A DNA stretch of 64,000 nt, from contig NC_048541.1 in the NCBI RefSeq assembly GCF_902806685.2, forward strand, positions 16,812,662 to 16,876,661, in the 5' to 3' direction. Shown here piece by piece: positions 22,103 through 33,419 of this stretch (position 1 is its first letter; every line of letters starts with the position of its first letter). The position numbers and the translations under genes are program-made. This DNA is from Maniola hyperantus. Taxonomy: Eukaryota > Arthropoda > Insecta > Lepidoptera > Nymphalidae. The notes beneath the pieces were generated by a model that saw only the letters and a list, made by a program, of their open reading frames with translations, was not told the origin of the DNA and searched no databases.

Positions 22103-22479
22103 TGTTACGAGCTAGGGGTTCGTATTGAAATGCCAGTTTCCGAACAAGAACGTTTATTTACACACTGTCCACAAACATACAAGAAACACTTAGGATCACT
22201 CTTACTTGTCACTTACTTCGATCGCTCTTAGAATTCAATCGTACTGAACTGAACTTCGGGCCGGTCTGAGGCACCGCTTATATACAGTTTCCCCACCACC
22301 GATCGAACATTCTTTGCTATTCGACGAAACGTAAACAACCCCGCCCCGAAGCTTCCAGCAAGGCAAAAAAAGGTACCTACGCTAAAAGTGATGTAAACAA
22401 TGAGGTAGGTATTTGTCTCAAAGAACATAAACACGCAGGTAGGTACTCCAAGCTTCGAGACTTCTAGTTATTTGTAACA
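22103..22479. mobile_element. Solo LTR (377 bp) with ATAT target duplication
   Basis: It starts TGTTACGAGC and ends TTTGTAACA, with perfect 6-bp terminal inversion TGTTAC/GTAACA. It is flanked by ATAT on both sides (22,099-22,102 and 22,480-22,483). It contains a tatata-bearing segment and no coding sequence. This is the expected scar of LTR-LTR recombination of an LTR retrotransposon. Confidence 0.7.
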
Positions 22480-22517
22480 ATATCAACAATATACAATACA
22501 AAAAGCCATGAAAACTT

Positions 22518-22833
22518 ACTAGTACAAATTTCTTCAGAATCATGCAGTGGAATGGATGGAGTACCACTGAGGATCTCAGATTGCAGGAACAAAGTAGGAA
22601 ATGCTGTTACTGCAAGACGAGATTTTTGTGTCACAAAACGCTTTTCAAAGTGCTTATGACACACTTAAGACTTATTTTTAAGATCTATTGTACTTTTACT
22701 TCGCAAAATATCACAATTGATATGATTTATATACTTAAGCCACTTTTTGAGTCTTGTCACACTGTGGAAACTTATGTAATATAGCGTCTTTTCGCGTACT
22801 GTTACAATCGGGAACACAGCACTTATAATACAT
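22518..22833 (-). pseudogene. THAP-domain coding remnant
   Basis: Minus-strand ATG at 22,833 encodes MYYKCCVPDCNSTRKDAILH then KFP, the C2 half of a THAP zinc-binding domain. After a +1 frame change near 22,760 the sequence continues RLKKWLKYIN, then meets an in-frame TAA at about 22,665, then VCHKHFEKRF and AFPTLFL, the CH half and the AVPTLF-type end. A GTAAGT-like donor follows near 22,520. One frameshift plus one stop make it a pseudogene. It could come from a P-type transposase or a host THAP gene; no further domains were seen. Confidence 0.65.
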
Positions 22834-23212
22834 TCCAATAAATTATATTGAAATAATGTACTATAATAACAATTGTTGCGAAGGGAATAGAAATGTACGG
22901 AAATAAATCGACGCAACCACCCTGCTCAACGCTTAACAACAATAACAAAACGGCGTCAGCACTCAGCCGTCGCAGGCAGCAGGCAGTGAACGTGTGTTAT
23001 TGTATCGTTCTGTGGTCGAATCTGTCAACTTCTATTTTGCTATTCGCATTTGTAAGGGAACGGAATTTGTATGGCCGTGAACCGCCCGTGGGTAAATACC
23101 TAGGTACCATGACACGAGCAGTGAGCTCTTATGAGCTTAACACCGACACCACAGACCAGTACCGTACGTGTCCGTAGACCAGTAGACCGACAGGCGACCA
23201 GAGGCGACACAC

Positions 23213-23551
23213 CGTAGATAGAGTAATAAAGATAGATACAGGAACGTTTGCTTTCTCATTCACACTAAAAAGAGAGCACAGATAAAGTTACTAATGTGAT
23301 AAACAGAGACGCAGCTAACCTATTTTTTGTCCCTTATCGTGTAACTGGTTTTTTCAAGAATACATACAAAGAATGCAACTTTAGTTGCAAAACAAACTTT
23401 GAGAATTATGTCATATTATCGTGGCGTAATTGTATTTCTCATTAGTTATTTACTTGTTTTCACATAAAAAACGTTTTATACAAATATTGTTGATCGGTTC
23501 ATATAACGGTTACACAGTATACTTCAATCTACTTTTATTACTTTATCTACG
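23213..23551. mobile_element. Complete ~340-bp inverted-repeat MITE (family copy 1)
   Basis: Ends cgtagatagagtaataaag and its inverted counterpart (ttattactttatctacg). It is flanked by the 8-bp duplication CGACACAC (23,205-23,212 and 23,552-23,559). No coding capacity. The same family occurs at 25,938-32,902 and 46,956-49,357, both broken by later insertions. Confidence 0.8.
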
Positions 23552-23583
23552 CGACACACCGACCAGAAAAAAAGGAGACTTAA

Positions 23584-24840
23584 TACCGTAAAACGGGGTG
23601 AATAGGAACCGGGGTGTGAATAGGGACAAAACTGGGAATGAGATTTGAACGTAAAAATAATACCCAAAACAGCTTAGAATTTTGGTAGCATTGTTTTTCC
23701 CTATAGTAGAATATTTGATCTTTTATTTGGCATCACTGAACCAGAGACAAATTGACATTAAAATAACGAAAGCGTCATTGCAAAAACGTTGTTCAAAACA
23801 CGCTAAGCCGTAGGTCTCAAAACTTTGTTTACTTTGACGCAGTACGAGAATAAAACAGTAGAAAAACTATTAGAAATCATTAAACATTTATCTAAGAGGC
23901 GTCACAAAAGCAGATTTGTCTAAATGTTACATATTTTTCTGTAAAAAAGAAAAAATTGGAAACCAAGTGGTTTTGGCTTTGCCATGGGGATTATAGGTAC
24001 GGGAAAGGGGTGGATAGGAACGCTATACTTACTGAATTGGAACGAATCAAGGTTAAATAGGAACAGTAAGGTTTATATAGGGACAGGGCTGTCACTTTAA
24101 ATATTTAATTAAATTGTTCAAAAAAATTCTTCCTTCTTGTGTAGTCGACTAGTAAAATTTAGTTAAATGGCATTTTACTGTTTAATATTGATAAATAAAT
24201 AAATAAATAAAAATATTTTTTATTCAATTAAACTTTTACAAGTATAGGTTACTAACTACACTACACTACCTACTTGTAACAGTTTAATTAAATAAAAAAT
24301 ATTTTTATTTATTTATTTTTGAATCGTCAAACCACTGATTCGGAATGCCAGCAACCAGCAAGAAACTCGGCGGTTGCTTTTTTTTAAAGATTTGATACCT
24401 ACTATGCCATGTATAATAACATTTGGTATGAAGATAACTATTAAGACATAGGCATCCGCTAAGAAAGGATTTTTGAAAACTCAACCCGTAAGGGGTTGAA
24501 ATAGGGGTTTGAAATTTGTGTCGGACGAAGTCGCGAGCATAAGCTAGTTTTGTAATATTAGAGGATAGAGCTAACTTGTGTTTGACAACCCTAACCTTTT
24601 TTCCCTATTCACCCCTTTGCCATTCCGTTACACCCCGGATCAAGTATAAATAGGGACAGCATATATTTTGATTAAAATATACCAGTAATTTGTCATTATT
24701 TTATATTTTTTGGATGTTTCCTTAGAATTCTTACAACCGGAGATGCTTACAAACAGTTAAAGCATCATAATTTGTACCAAAACATCCGTAAATTTCAATG
24801 CGAAGTTAGATTTCGTACCTATTCACCCCGTTTTACGGTA
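23584..24840. mobile_element. Mariner-like inverted-repeat element (TA-flanked, ~1.25 kb)
   Basis: Both ends carry TACCGTAAAACGGGGTGAAT in inverted orientation, consistent with a TA target. Internal copies of the phrase taggaacggg / aatagggaca recur. No transposase frame survives. An AT-rich insert with a dispersed-repeat scrap lies at roughly 24,180-24,545. Confidence 0.7.
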
Positions 24841-26016
24841 CCTCAGACATAATCTATGCCTCAGACTAAGAATCAAGAGACTTGTCAGACGCGTATTTAA
24901 ACGAAAGGGACAAAACAACAAAAGAAATAATCTCAGAATAAATACCTTTAGAAGTAACCCTATTGTGACACTTACTGTTAGAGCGAGATAGCTAAATACA
25001 TTTAAGGTCTTAATAGAACGTGACAAAATGATTATGTTTTGTTCTTATCACCGTGGCCACTTTTTTTTGTTCGCCAAAATGTATTTTACGTGAGATTTTG
25101 GCAAACAACGTGAAGTGAGGTTGTGTTGACTCAAGTATTGTAAATAAATAATTAATTCGTTTTGTTGTTTTTTGTTTTTGAAGTTATTGTGCAATGGTGG
25201 GTTGCAGTATACTAGTAACTAGTAACTAGTAACTAGGCTACAATAGCCGAAGCGAACGTAAATAGACGGAATAACATTTCACAAGTAAGTACCTCTGCTT
25301 GGCTTCTACACACCTTCAATACTAAATTTAAAACAGAAAACTAAATAAAAAGTCGTAATATTTCTAATAAATTACTATCACAGAGGTTTGTTGGGCACAA
25401 ACTAGAACGTGCAAAAAAAGCTAAACTATGACAAAGACAAAAAACTGTGTTTATGTCTGCCAGTCTTCAGAGCTTTTCTATACACCAAGCTTGCTCTAAC
25501 AAGGTACCTAGCTATTATTATTTTATTGCCTAGTCTCCTTAATACTTAGTCTGAGCTTAATACGTATAGTCTATGGACCAAAGAGTATGGACAGTGCAAC
25601 AAGGCTATCTTGGCGCGCGGCGAAAATCTAAACTAACGTTGCCGTCAAGTGTTTCCTTTGGACTTTCTTTTAAATATTTACCAAAAAGAATATAATCACT
25701 ACGTTTTTATATTTACTTTGTAAATATTTTAAGCCTTTGTTCTTCAACAGCGCCCCCCTGTCAATGTCATTCAAGTGCCAAGAAAGCCTTGTCGCTTGTC
25801 GGACTGTAACCACTATGCTATGGACTTGTCTACGGTTTTGATGTTATTGGTCTGTGGTTTTGATCGCAGCCACCATATACATCCAGACTCCAGAGCCGTA
25901 AAACCAGTTAAAAAAATACCATATACTCTACTCTGCCCGTAGATAGAGTAATAAAGGTAGATGCAGGAACGTTTGCTTTCTTATTCGCACTAAAAAGAGA
26001 GCACAGATAAAGTTAC

Positions 26017-29000
26017 TGTTGTGGGTATTCTACAATAAAGTTAGTTGTCATCCGATACGCGTTTCATTAACACAACATGGTGGCAGCGGTGTGAAATTAA
26101 ATGTTTTGGAGTGGAAATAGTGCAGTAATTTCGTTGTACTAGTGAAATATAAGTTGATTTCGGTGGTCTACATATTTATTAGCAATGGAACACGCAAGAC
26201 CACCACCAGAGCTTAGTGTGGATGGCAGCCCCGTCAGCCGGGCTGACGCGTGGAAAAAAATGGAAAACGCAGTTTCAGTTGTTTATAAAAGCTGCAGGCG
26301 TGCATAAGGAAGATCCAGCGGTACAAGCCAGCTTACTGATCAATTTAATAGGGCCCGATGGTTTTGATGTCTACCAAACATTTAATTTCGAAGCTGAGAA
26401 AGATCGCGATGACGTTGCAGTTTTGTTGAAAAAGTTTGACAACTACTTTGGTGTGAAACCGAATATTACGTTAGCCAGGTACAATTTTTTTACCCGAAAT
26501 CAAAGTGAAGGCGAATCAATAAATCAATACGTAACTGCGTTAAAACTTTTAAGCAAGACCTGTGTGTTTGCCGCGCTCGAAGAGGAGTTGATTAGAGACA
26601 GAATTGTGTGTGGAATAAGAAACACTGTAGTTCGGGATCGTCTACTTCGGAGCGACGAGTTAACTTTAGAAAAGGCGATAAAAATATGCCAGGCCGATGA
26701 GGTTTCAATGGACGGCACTCGTCAGCTAGAATCTCATGCAGCAAGTTCGGGGCGAGCGTCCATCGATGCGGTGGAAGCGCGCGGCGGATATCGTGGGGCT
26801 CCGAACCGGCAATGGAACGCAAGCAGTAGTGGTGGCCGCAACGCGCGAGGCAGCGCACGCGGCTCGACCGCCACGCGCCGAGGCGGTTACGCCGCCGGCG
26901 CCGCCGCCGTCGGCCGAGTCGACAGCCGTGCTCCGACCCCGTGTAAAAATTGTGGCAAATATTGTGATTCGCGTTCTTGTTTAGCGCTTGGTGTAAAGTG
27001 TTTTTTATGTGGAGGCTATAATCATTTTGCTAGGATGTGTGCAAATCGGGCTAAAAAAGTGTACGATATCGATGTTTATTCGGAGATACCCATAGAGGAT
27101 TGCGATAGTGACGACGCCGAGTCGTTTTTCATATCAACAATTGCACATACATCGCAGCGTGACTATGCGGACGAGTGGTATGAAACATTAACTGGTGAGT
27201 GTGGCGTTGAAAAGTTTAAACTAGACACAGGGGCAGATATAAATGTTATAGCACTAGAGAGGTTTTTGTCATTGGGGTATGATGCTAGCTTAATTAATGT
27301 GAAGAGTAATGTTAAACTCCAATCGTATAGTGGTGATATTATTCCTATAAAAGGACTATGTAAATTAAAATGGTGGTATAAAAATAATTTATATATTTTG
27401 AAGTTTGCAGTAGCTAGTATTAGCTGTCAAAGTGTTCTGGGAAGGCATGCGTGTACAGAGTTAGGTTTAGTGAAACGCGTACATAATATAAATATATCTG
27501 CTTATGATCATTTGTTTCGCGGTATTGGTTGCCTTCCCGGTACATATAGCCTTGTTATAGATGAGTCTGTGAGTCCGGTGGTCAGCGCGCCGCGTAAGGT
27601 ACCTCTAAGTCTCAGAGATAAGTTGCATACTGAGCTAAATAGAATGATCGAGGCTGGCGTGATCAGAAAAGTTACTTATCCTACAAAATGGGTAAATTCA
27701 TTAGTAATTGCGGCTAAGAAAAATGGTGGTATAAGGCTATGTCTTGATCCGCGTCCACTTAATTGTGCGATTCAGCGGGCACACTTTCAGCTACCGACTA
27801 TCAATGAATTAGCCACAAAGCTCAATGGAGCACAGTATTTTTCTGTATTGGACGCTAATTCTGGATTTTGGGCTATTAAATTAGATGACAAAAGTGCGGA
27901 CTTATGTACTTTCAGCACGCCGTTTGGAAGGTATCAATTTTTACGACTACCTTTTGGTCTGAACTGTGCATCTGAGGTATTTCACTCAACACTTAAGCAG
28001 TTGCTAGAAGGATTAGAGGGGGTGGATTTATTCATTGATGATATTATCTGTTGGGGAGGAAATAAATATGAGCATGATTTGAGGCTTACTGCGTTGCTAA
28101 ATAGAGCACAAGAAATAAATCTAAAGTTTAACAAAGACAAATGTAAAATCTGTGTACAGGAGGTGGTTTATTTAGGGCATGTTTTTAACAAAAATGGAAT
28201 GAAACCGGATAAGGAAAAGGTGAAGGCCATTAAAGACATGCCTACTCCGAATAATAAGAAGTCGTTAGAGAGATTTTTGGGTGCTACTAATTACCTATCA
28301 AAATTTATTCCAAACTATTCGAATTATACTGTTCACCTTACTCGATTGCTTAAAAAGGAATCGGTGTGGTACTGGGATAGTATTCATGATGAAGCTATTG
28401 CGAAACTGAAAGATTTGGTTAGTAGTGCCCCGGTTTTAGCTTTGTATGACGTCACGCAGCCCGTGGTGTTGTCGGTAGATGCCAGCAGCGTCGCGCTCGG
28501 CGCAGTGCTCATGCAGGACGGGCGCCCGGTCGAATACGCGTCGCGCACACTCACGGACACACAGACTAGGTACGCTCAAATTGAGAAAGAGCTTCTCGCT
28601 ATTGTGTACGCTTGTGAAAAGTTTCATCAATATATATATGGTAAAAAAGCAGTAGTTGTAGAAACAGATCATAAACCACTAGAGAGTATATTTAAAAAAG
28701 CCTTGGTGTCTAATCCAGTGCGTTTACAACGAATGTTACTTCGACTTCAAGGTTATGATTTGATTATTAAGTATGTACCTGGTAAATATATGTTCATTGC
28801 TGATACTTTATCGCGTGCGCCGCTTCCAGACTCTTTTGAAAGTGAGCTAGATGTTAAATTATTGCATGAAGTAAATCTTTTATTTGAGCATGTTCAAATG
28901 TCTGCAAATAAGTTGAGTTTAGTGCGAACTGAAACTTCAAAAGACAGCGATCTTAATCAACTCTGCGAGTACATTGTTAAGGGATGGCCGGCGCGAAAAG

Positions 29001-30397
29001 ATGATGTTTACGATAAATTAAAGCCTTATTGGTCGTTACGAGATGAGTTGATTGTGGTGGACGGTATCATATTTAAAAATAAATTAATACTAGTTCCAGT
29101 TTCTTTAAGAAGTCAAATGTTAAACATCGTTCACGACGGCCATCTTGGAATAGATCGATGCAAGAGGCGTGCGCGCGAAGTTTTATTCTGGCCTGGTATT
29201 ACAAATGATATAGAACTTTACGTTAAGCGGTGCAAAGTTTGTCAGGAGAACTTAAACACACAAAGTAAAGAACCCTTGATTCCAGTGCAGATTCCTCGCC
29301 TACCGTGGAATAAAATTGGGGCTGATATATTTGAATATAGGAAACAATATTATTTGATATTAGTAGATTACTATTCAGGTTTTGTTGAAGTCTGTGATTT
29401 AAAAAATATTTGTTCTAAATCTGTAATAACGGCGATGAGGGAAAACTTTGCTAGACACGGAATTCCTGAACTGGTCATAAGTGACAACGCAACTCAATTT
29501 TCTAGCCGTGATTTCAAAAGGTTTGCTAGTGAGTGGGGATTTGATCACGTAACTTCATCGCCAAATTATCCCCAATCAAATGGCAAGAGTGAGCGAGCTG
29601 TACAGACGGTAAAGAAGTTACTTGTTAAATCTATTAATAGCAATAGTGATTTCTACCTTAACCTGCTTAGTTATAGAAATACACCACGTGATAAGGACTT
29701 AAGCTCACCTGCACAGCTATTAATGGGACGTAGACTAAACTGCAGGCTTCCAGTTCATCCTGATTTATTAAAGCCAAATGTTGTGCACGACAAAGAATAC
29801 GAGTATCTAATTAATAGGCAGAGGAAAGTCAAAATGTATTATGATAGGCATTGTAAAAACTTACCAGAGTTAGATTTGGGAGATCAGGTGATCATGCAGG
29901 ATGGGGACAAGAAAACTAGAGGTCAAGTTGTGGCCAAAGCTCCAACTCCACGATCATATGTAGTGCAGAATAACATAGGTAGAACCTATCGTAGAAATCG
30001 CCGCTATTTAAAAAAATGTGAACCCCAACTTCATGATTCTCCTGACCCCCCACCTCAACCAGGTTCAAGTACAGATGGTCCCGTCGTCAGGGGTGAGATA
30101 GATGCTGGCTGTCTAAAAGAAACCCATCTCTCTCCTCCTATGACAAGGAAAAGAGCTAAGAGGCTACAATTAGACATTGATTAAAAACTGTAATTCTTTA
30201 GTAAATAATGTATTGGTGTGTAATTTTTTTTTCTCTTTAATTGTTTTGTTTATTTACATATTGTTTGTTTTATTTGTATTTTTTTTTCTTTGTTGGGGAA
30301 GATAATCCTATGTTAATTTGTTTATTATGGGGGAGATGTTGTGGGTATTCTACAATAAAGTTAGTTGTCATCCGATACGCGTTTCATTAACACAACA
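26017..30397 (+). mobile_element. Complete Mag-like Ty3/gypsy LTR retrotransposon (4381 bp)
   Basis: Two identical 61-bp LTRs (26,017-26,077 and 30,337-30,397; TGTTGTGGGT ... TTAACACAACA) flanked by the 5-bp duplication GTTAC (26,012-26,016; 30,398-30,402). The empty-site paralogue, with a single gttac, is visible in MITE copy 1. A primer-binding site TGGTGGCAGCGGTG follows the 5' LTR directly and fits the 3' end of a tRNA-Leu as I remember it. A purine tract ggggagatg-type (30,329-30,336) precedes the 3' LTR. Very short LTRs are a trait of the Mag lineage first described in silkworm. Identical LTRs suggest recent insertion. Confidence 0.92.
26185..30184 (+). CDS. Gag-Pol of the Mag-like element, with one frameshift near the start
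   Basis: The likely start is the ATG at 26,185. Its frame and the long downstream frame are offset by one base at a run of seven A (26,254-26,260), so the copy as read has a single 1-nt disruption. Downstream the frame is open for about 1,315 codons: Gag, a CCHC knuckle (CFLCGGYNHFARMC near 27,000), aspartic protease (LDTGADIN near 27,222), RT (palm FSVLDANSGFWAIKL, active site FIDDIICWG near 28,030), RNase H (SVDASSVALGAVLM), integrase HHCC (HDGHLGIDRC, RCKVCQENL) and a DDE core (ADIFEY, ISDNATQF, SNGKSERAVQ). There is no env frame. The A-run makes a sequencing error as likely as a real mutation. Confidence 0.9.
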
Positions 30398-31004
30398 GTT
30401 ACTAATGTGATAAACAGAGACGCAGCTAACCTATTTTTTGTCCCTTATCGTGTAACTGGTTTTTTTCAAGAATACATACAAGGTATGCAACTTTAGTTGC
30501 AAAACAAACTTTGAGAATTCGTGGCGTAATTGTATTTCTCATTAGTTATTTACTGTGGTTTATGAAGGCTAGTTATAATGGAGCACATATGTATAAACTA
30601 TGTCTAATGTTAAATACTAACTAAAAAATACTAAATCTAAAAGTGAACATCTTAAAAATTTAAACTAAAACTAAAAACTTAAAAAATATAATATTATAAC
30701 TTATTCTAGAACATAAAAATTACAAATCGAAAATATCATCTAAACCACCGCAATGAGGCAGGGTGCCCAGAAATGTTTTTTTTAATCTTCCTATTAAATA
30801 ATATACCATATTATAACTAAAATATATTATTAAAAGGAGTCCCTTTAGGCAAGGTTCCGAAAATACTGGCAGCATTCCCTCTTTGAATAGCTAGGCTAAT
30901 TTGTCCGAGGTAGCTGCCAGCTCTTCGGTCTCCTGTGTTGTCGACTAACCTTTTAGCTATTGCCTTATAAAGTCTTATAGCGCTAGGACCCCACGGATCA
31001 CGGG

Positions 31005-32668
31005 CTTGGACGATTTAACCTAAGGACGCGCCTCGCATGATTATTCCCCTCTGTCAATAGTAATGGATTTTTAATCCACTGCGTTTATAAACACTGTTTG
31101 CGGAATCGATTTTGTCATTGTCAAAATCGTTTTCGATGTGTGACGACGTCTTACACGCTGGGTGAAAAATGCCTGTTTGTGCCGTTAGTGAGTGCAAGAA
31201 CAAATCAAACACATCAAATTTACAAAAAGATGGAATTTTATTTCATAAGTACCTAAGTATTTTTGGTGTAATAAACGCTTTCTATAAATTAAATTACATA
31301 AATTATTATAATAAAATAACAATCGAGAACTTTACCGATTCAGTAATTGAGTACGTGATAATTCGGTAGAAACGAGTCACACTCCTCACGAGACTATATT
31401 TTGTTTTTTCTAAACAATTGCAACCCTCGATATATACAAATTAGGTTAAAATTTGAATACGCGTGAACAGCATGAAATTACGTAGTAGTACGATAGTGAT
31501 TGCGGTTCGATTATCGATATCGATGAAAACATTTTCTTTATTATTAACGACTAAATTACCGTCTTCAAGTCAAGTAAAGAATAGTTATTATTAATTACCA
31601 CAATTTTTTCGCTACCTATACTTGTAATAAAACTGGTCGATTTCTGTGATTTCACGTACTTAATACATTTAAAAAAAAAATTAAAGCAACGCAATTTTAG
31701 TGATAGGCGCGAAACGGGGTAGGGTGTCTCTGAACTGGGTAATATGTAGCTAAAAGGTGTACCTTTCTCAAGGATGAGGATCAGGTAATAATTTATCATA
31801 ATCGTTTTATTTTTACAGATTTCCTAAAGACGCCCACTTTAAAATGAAGTGGGCACAATTGTGCGATCGAAAACGTAGTTGAGAACCTACCCGCACAAGT
31901 ACTATCTGTTCGGCGCACTTTGATTCGTCCCAATTTGAATGTTTGCCTAATAAACGTCGCAAATTAGTCTGTCATGCCATACCAACATTGCTTTTAGCAG
32001 ATACCGTAAGTGTTTCCATATTATGTGTTTACATGTAAAATTTGAAACAATTTTTGAGGGTGTCTGACTGTCTGTCTTTTTGTGTTACGCTTTAACAACC
32101 TACTATGATGAATAATTAACATTTTCACTATCGAAATTTTAAATGAAAATTTCGTTATATAAAAAAATACAAAAGATTAAAAATGATATAAAATAAGTAA
32201 AAAAGTATGTGCATATTTTTTAAATAAATATTTTTCTTATTTTTACGTTGCATTATTAGTTTTTGGGATAATTACCTATTAAGTGAGGTGAATGTATGCA
32301 AGAATACGGTACGCTGACCAAACACTGGTTTTAAGTAATTAAATACGAGTAATAAATTCTTACTTCTACTTTTGTTTCTGAAAAACTATCGATATATTTT
32401 AAAATATCGATACGGTAGCATCGCAAATCAATTTGACTGTCTTACACTCGTAATGTCTTTGTATGTTGATGTATATAACTTATTAGTGTGCGTAAAATGT
32501 AGTAGTGTTGAAGATTTAGATATGTGTGTGTTAATAATGACACAAAACTTTGTTGAGTGAGTGTGTCAAGTTGTCTATGTAGTGTTTCCTCGTCCCGCAC
32601 CAAAAGTGACAGAAATTTTTATTCGTAATATTAGGCGCGTTACAAGTCCATAGGTTAAATCGTCCAAG
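31005..32668. mobile_element. Deleted P-element-like transposon (1664 bp)
   Basis: The terminal inverted repeats CTTGGACGATTTAACCTA sit at 31,005 and, inverted, at the right end (32,668). The 8-bp duplication ATCACGGG lies on both sides (30,997-31,004; 32,669-32,676). The only coding remnant is a THAP DNA-binding domain. THAP plus 8-bp duplication is the signature of the P superfamily. Subterminal AT-rich sequence fills the rest. Confidence 0.8.
31169..32005 (+). pseudogene. THAP domain of the P-like element (exons 31169-31248 and 31819-32005)
   Basis: Exon 1 encodes MPVCAVSECKNKSNTSNLQK and ends in FHK at a GTACCT donor. Exon 2 starts after TTTTACAG and reads FPKDAHFKMKWAQLCDRKR, then CSAHFDSSQFE and IPTLLL, ending at a GTAAGT donor (32,006). 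Exon phases agree (80 + 187 = 267 nt). The C2CH pattern C-x4-C ... C-x2-H is intact, but a TGA at 31,880-31,882 interrupts it where a tryptophan-like position is expected. No transposase catalytic region follows. Confidence 0.75.
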
Positions 32669-33419
32669 ATCACGGGTCTCGACACTGAATGGGACAAATT
32701 CATATTCGGAGCCTAGACCCCTGTATTTGCATGTTTTGGCTTTTTCAGCCGTTATTTACTTGTTTTCACATAGAAAACGTATAATACAAATATTGTTGAT
32801 CGGTTAATACAAATAAATGACTACTAAACAATTGTCGTGTTATCGCTATCTCATACGCGGTTACACAGTATACTTCAATGTACCTTTATTACTCTATCTA
32901 CGTTAGTAGGTAATTTCTTGGAACCATAGATAATACACTACAGAAGCACATTGAACCATCATAGTTTGTCGAAAAAAAAGTTGAAAATAATGGAGGGCGC
33001 TACTTGCTTACATGGTACTATATAATAATAATCATCTTTATTTCAGATTTTATTATAAAGGCCTACGCAGACCGGGACGGCAAGGCAAGGGATTTTAATT
33101 TTTACTAATGGACATTCAACCGTACTGGTACAGAAATACGACATAAATTGCTATGCTTTAAAATGATGCCGTGGCATTGAAAGGGATTTTATCGCAACAC
33201 GCGCCACAGGCTCCCGTGGCGGGATGCCGTGGCATACTGCGGTAGGCAACGGCATGCCACGGACTCCGGCGCTCGTAGTGATATACTGCGGGGTGCGGCG
33301 GCGGGAGTAGAGAAGCGGGGAATGCACACCAATATTGACCATCCATTTGCGCCCGCGTCTTTGACGACTGTGCTACGTGATTTTTTCGGAGACCAGTTTT
33401 TTACGTTTTTTATTCCAAC

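Larger units (their letters stand above)
30555..32750. mobile_element. Unclassified insert in the MITE (TSD gttatttact), host of a P-like element
   Basis: The MITE is interrupted at gttatttact, which is present on both sides (30,545-30,554 and 32,751-32,760). Without the P-like element the insert is about 524 bp, starts gtggtttatgaaggctag and ends ggctttttcagcc. It has no coding sequence. The class is unknown; the 10-bp duplication would suit a short retroposed or Mutator-like element. Confidence 0.6.
25938..32902. mobile_element. MITE family copy 2, interrupted by nested insertions
   Basis: The MITE pieces are 25,938-26,016, 30,398-30,554 and 32,751-32,902. Joined, they match copy 1 at 23,213-23,551. 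The gaps are filled by the Mag-like element (26,017-30,397) and by a 2.2-kb insert (30,555-32,750) that itself holds a P-like element. The outer flanks show no clear duplication for this copy. Confidence 0.8.

Noticed and set aside
22665..22916. 83-codon minus-strand frame read as an independent gene
   Set aside because: Its distal half is one frame of the decayed THAP domain; the rest has no support.
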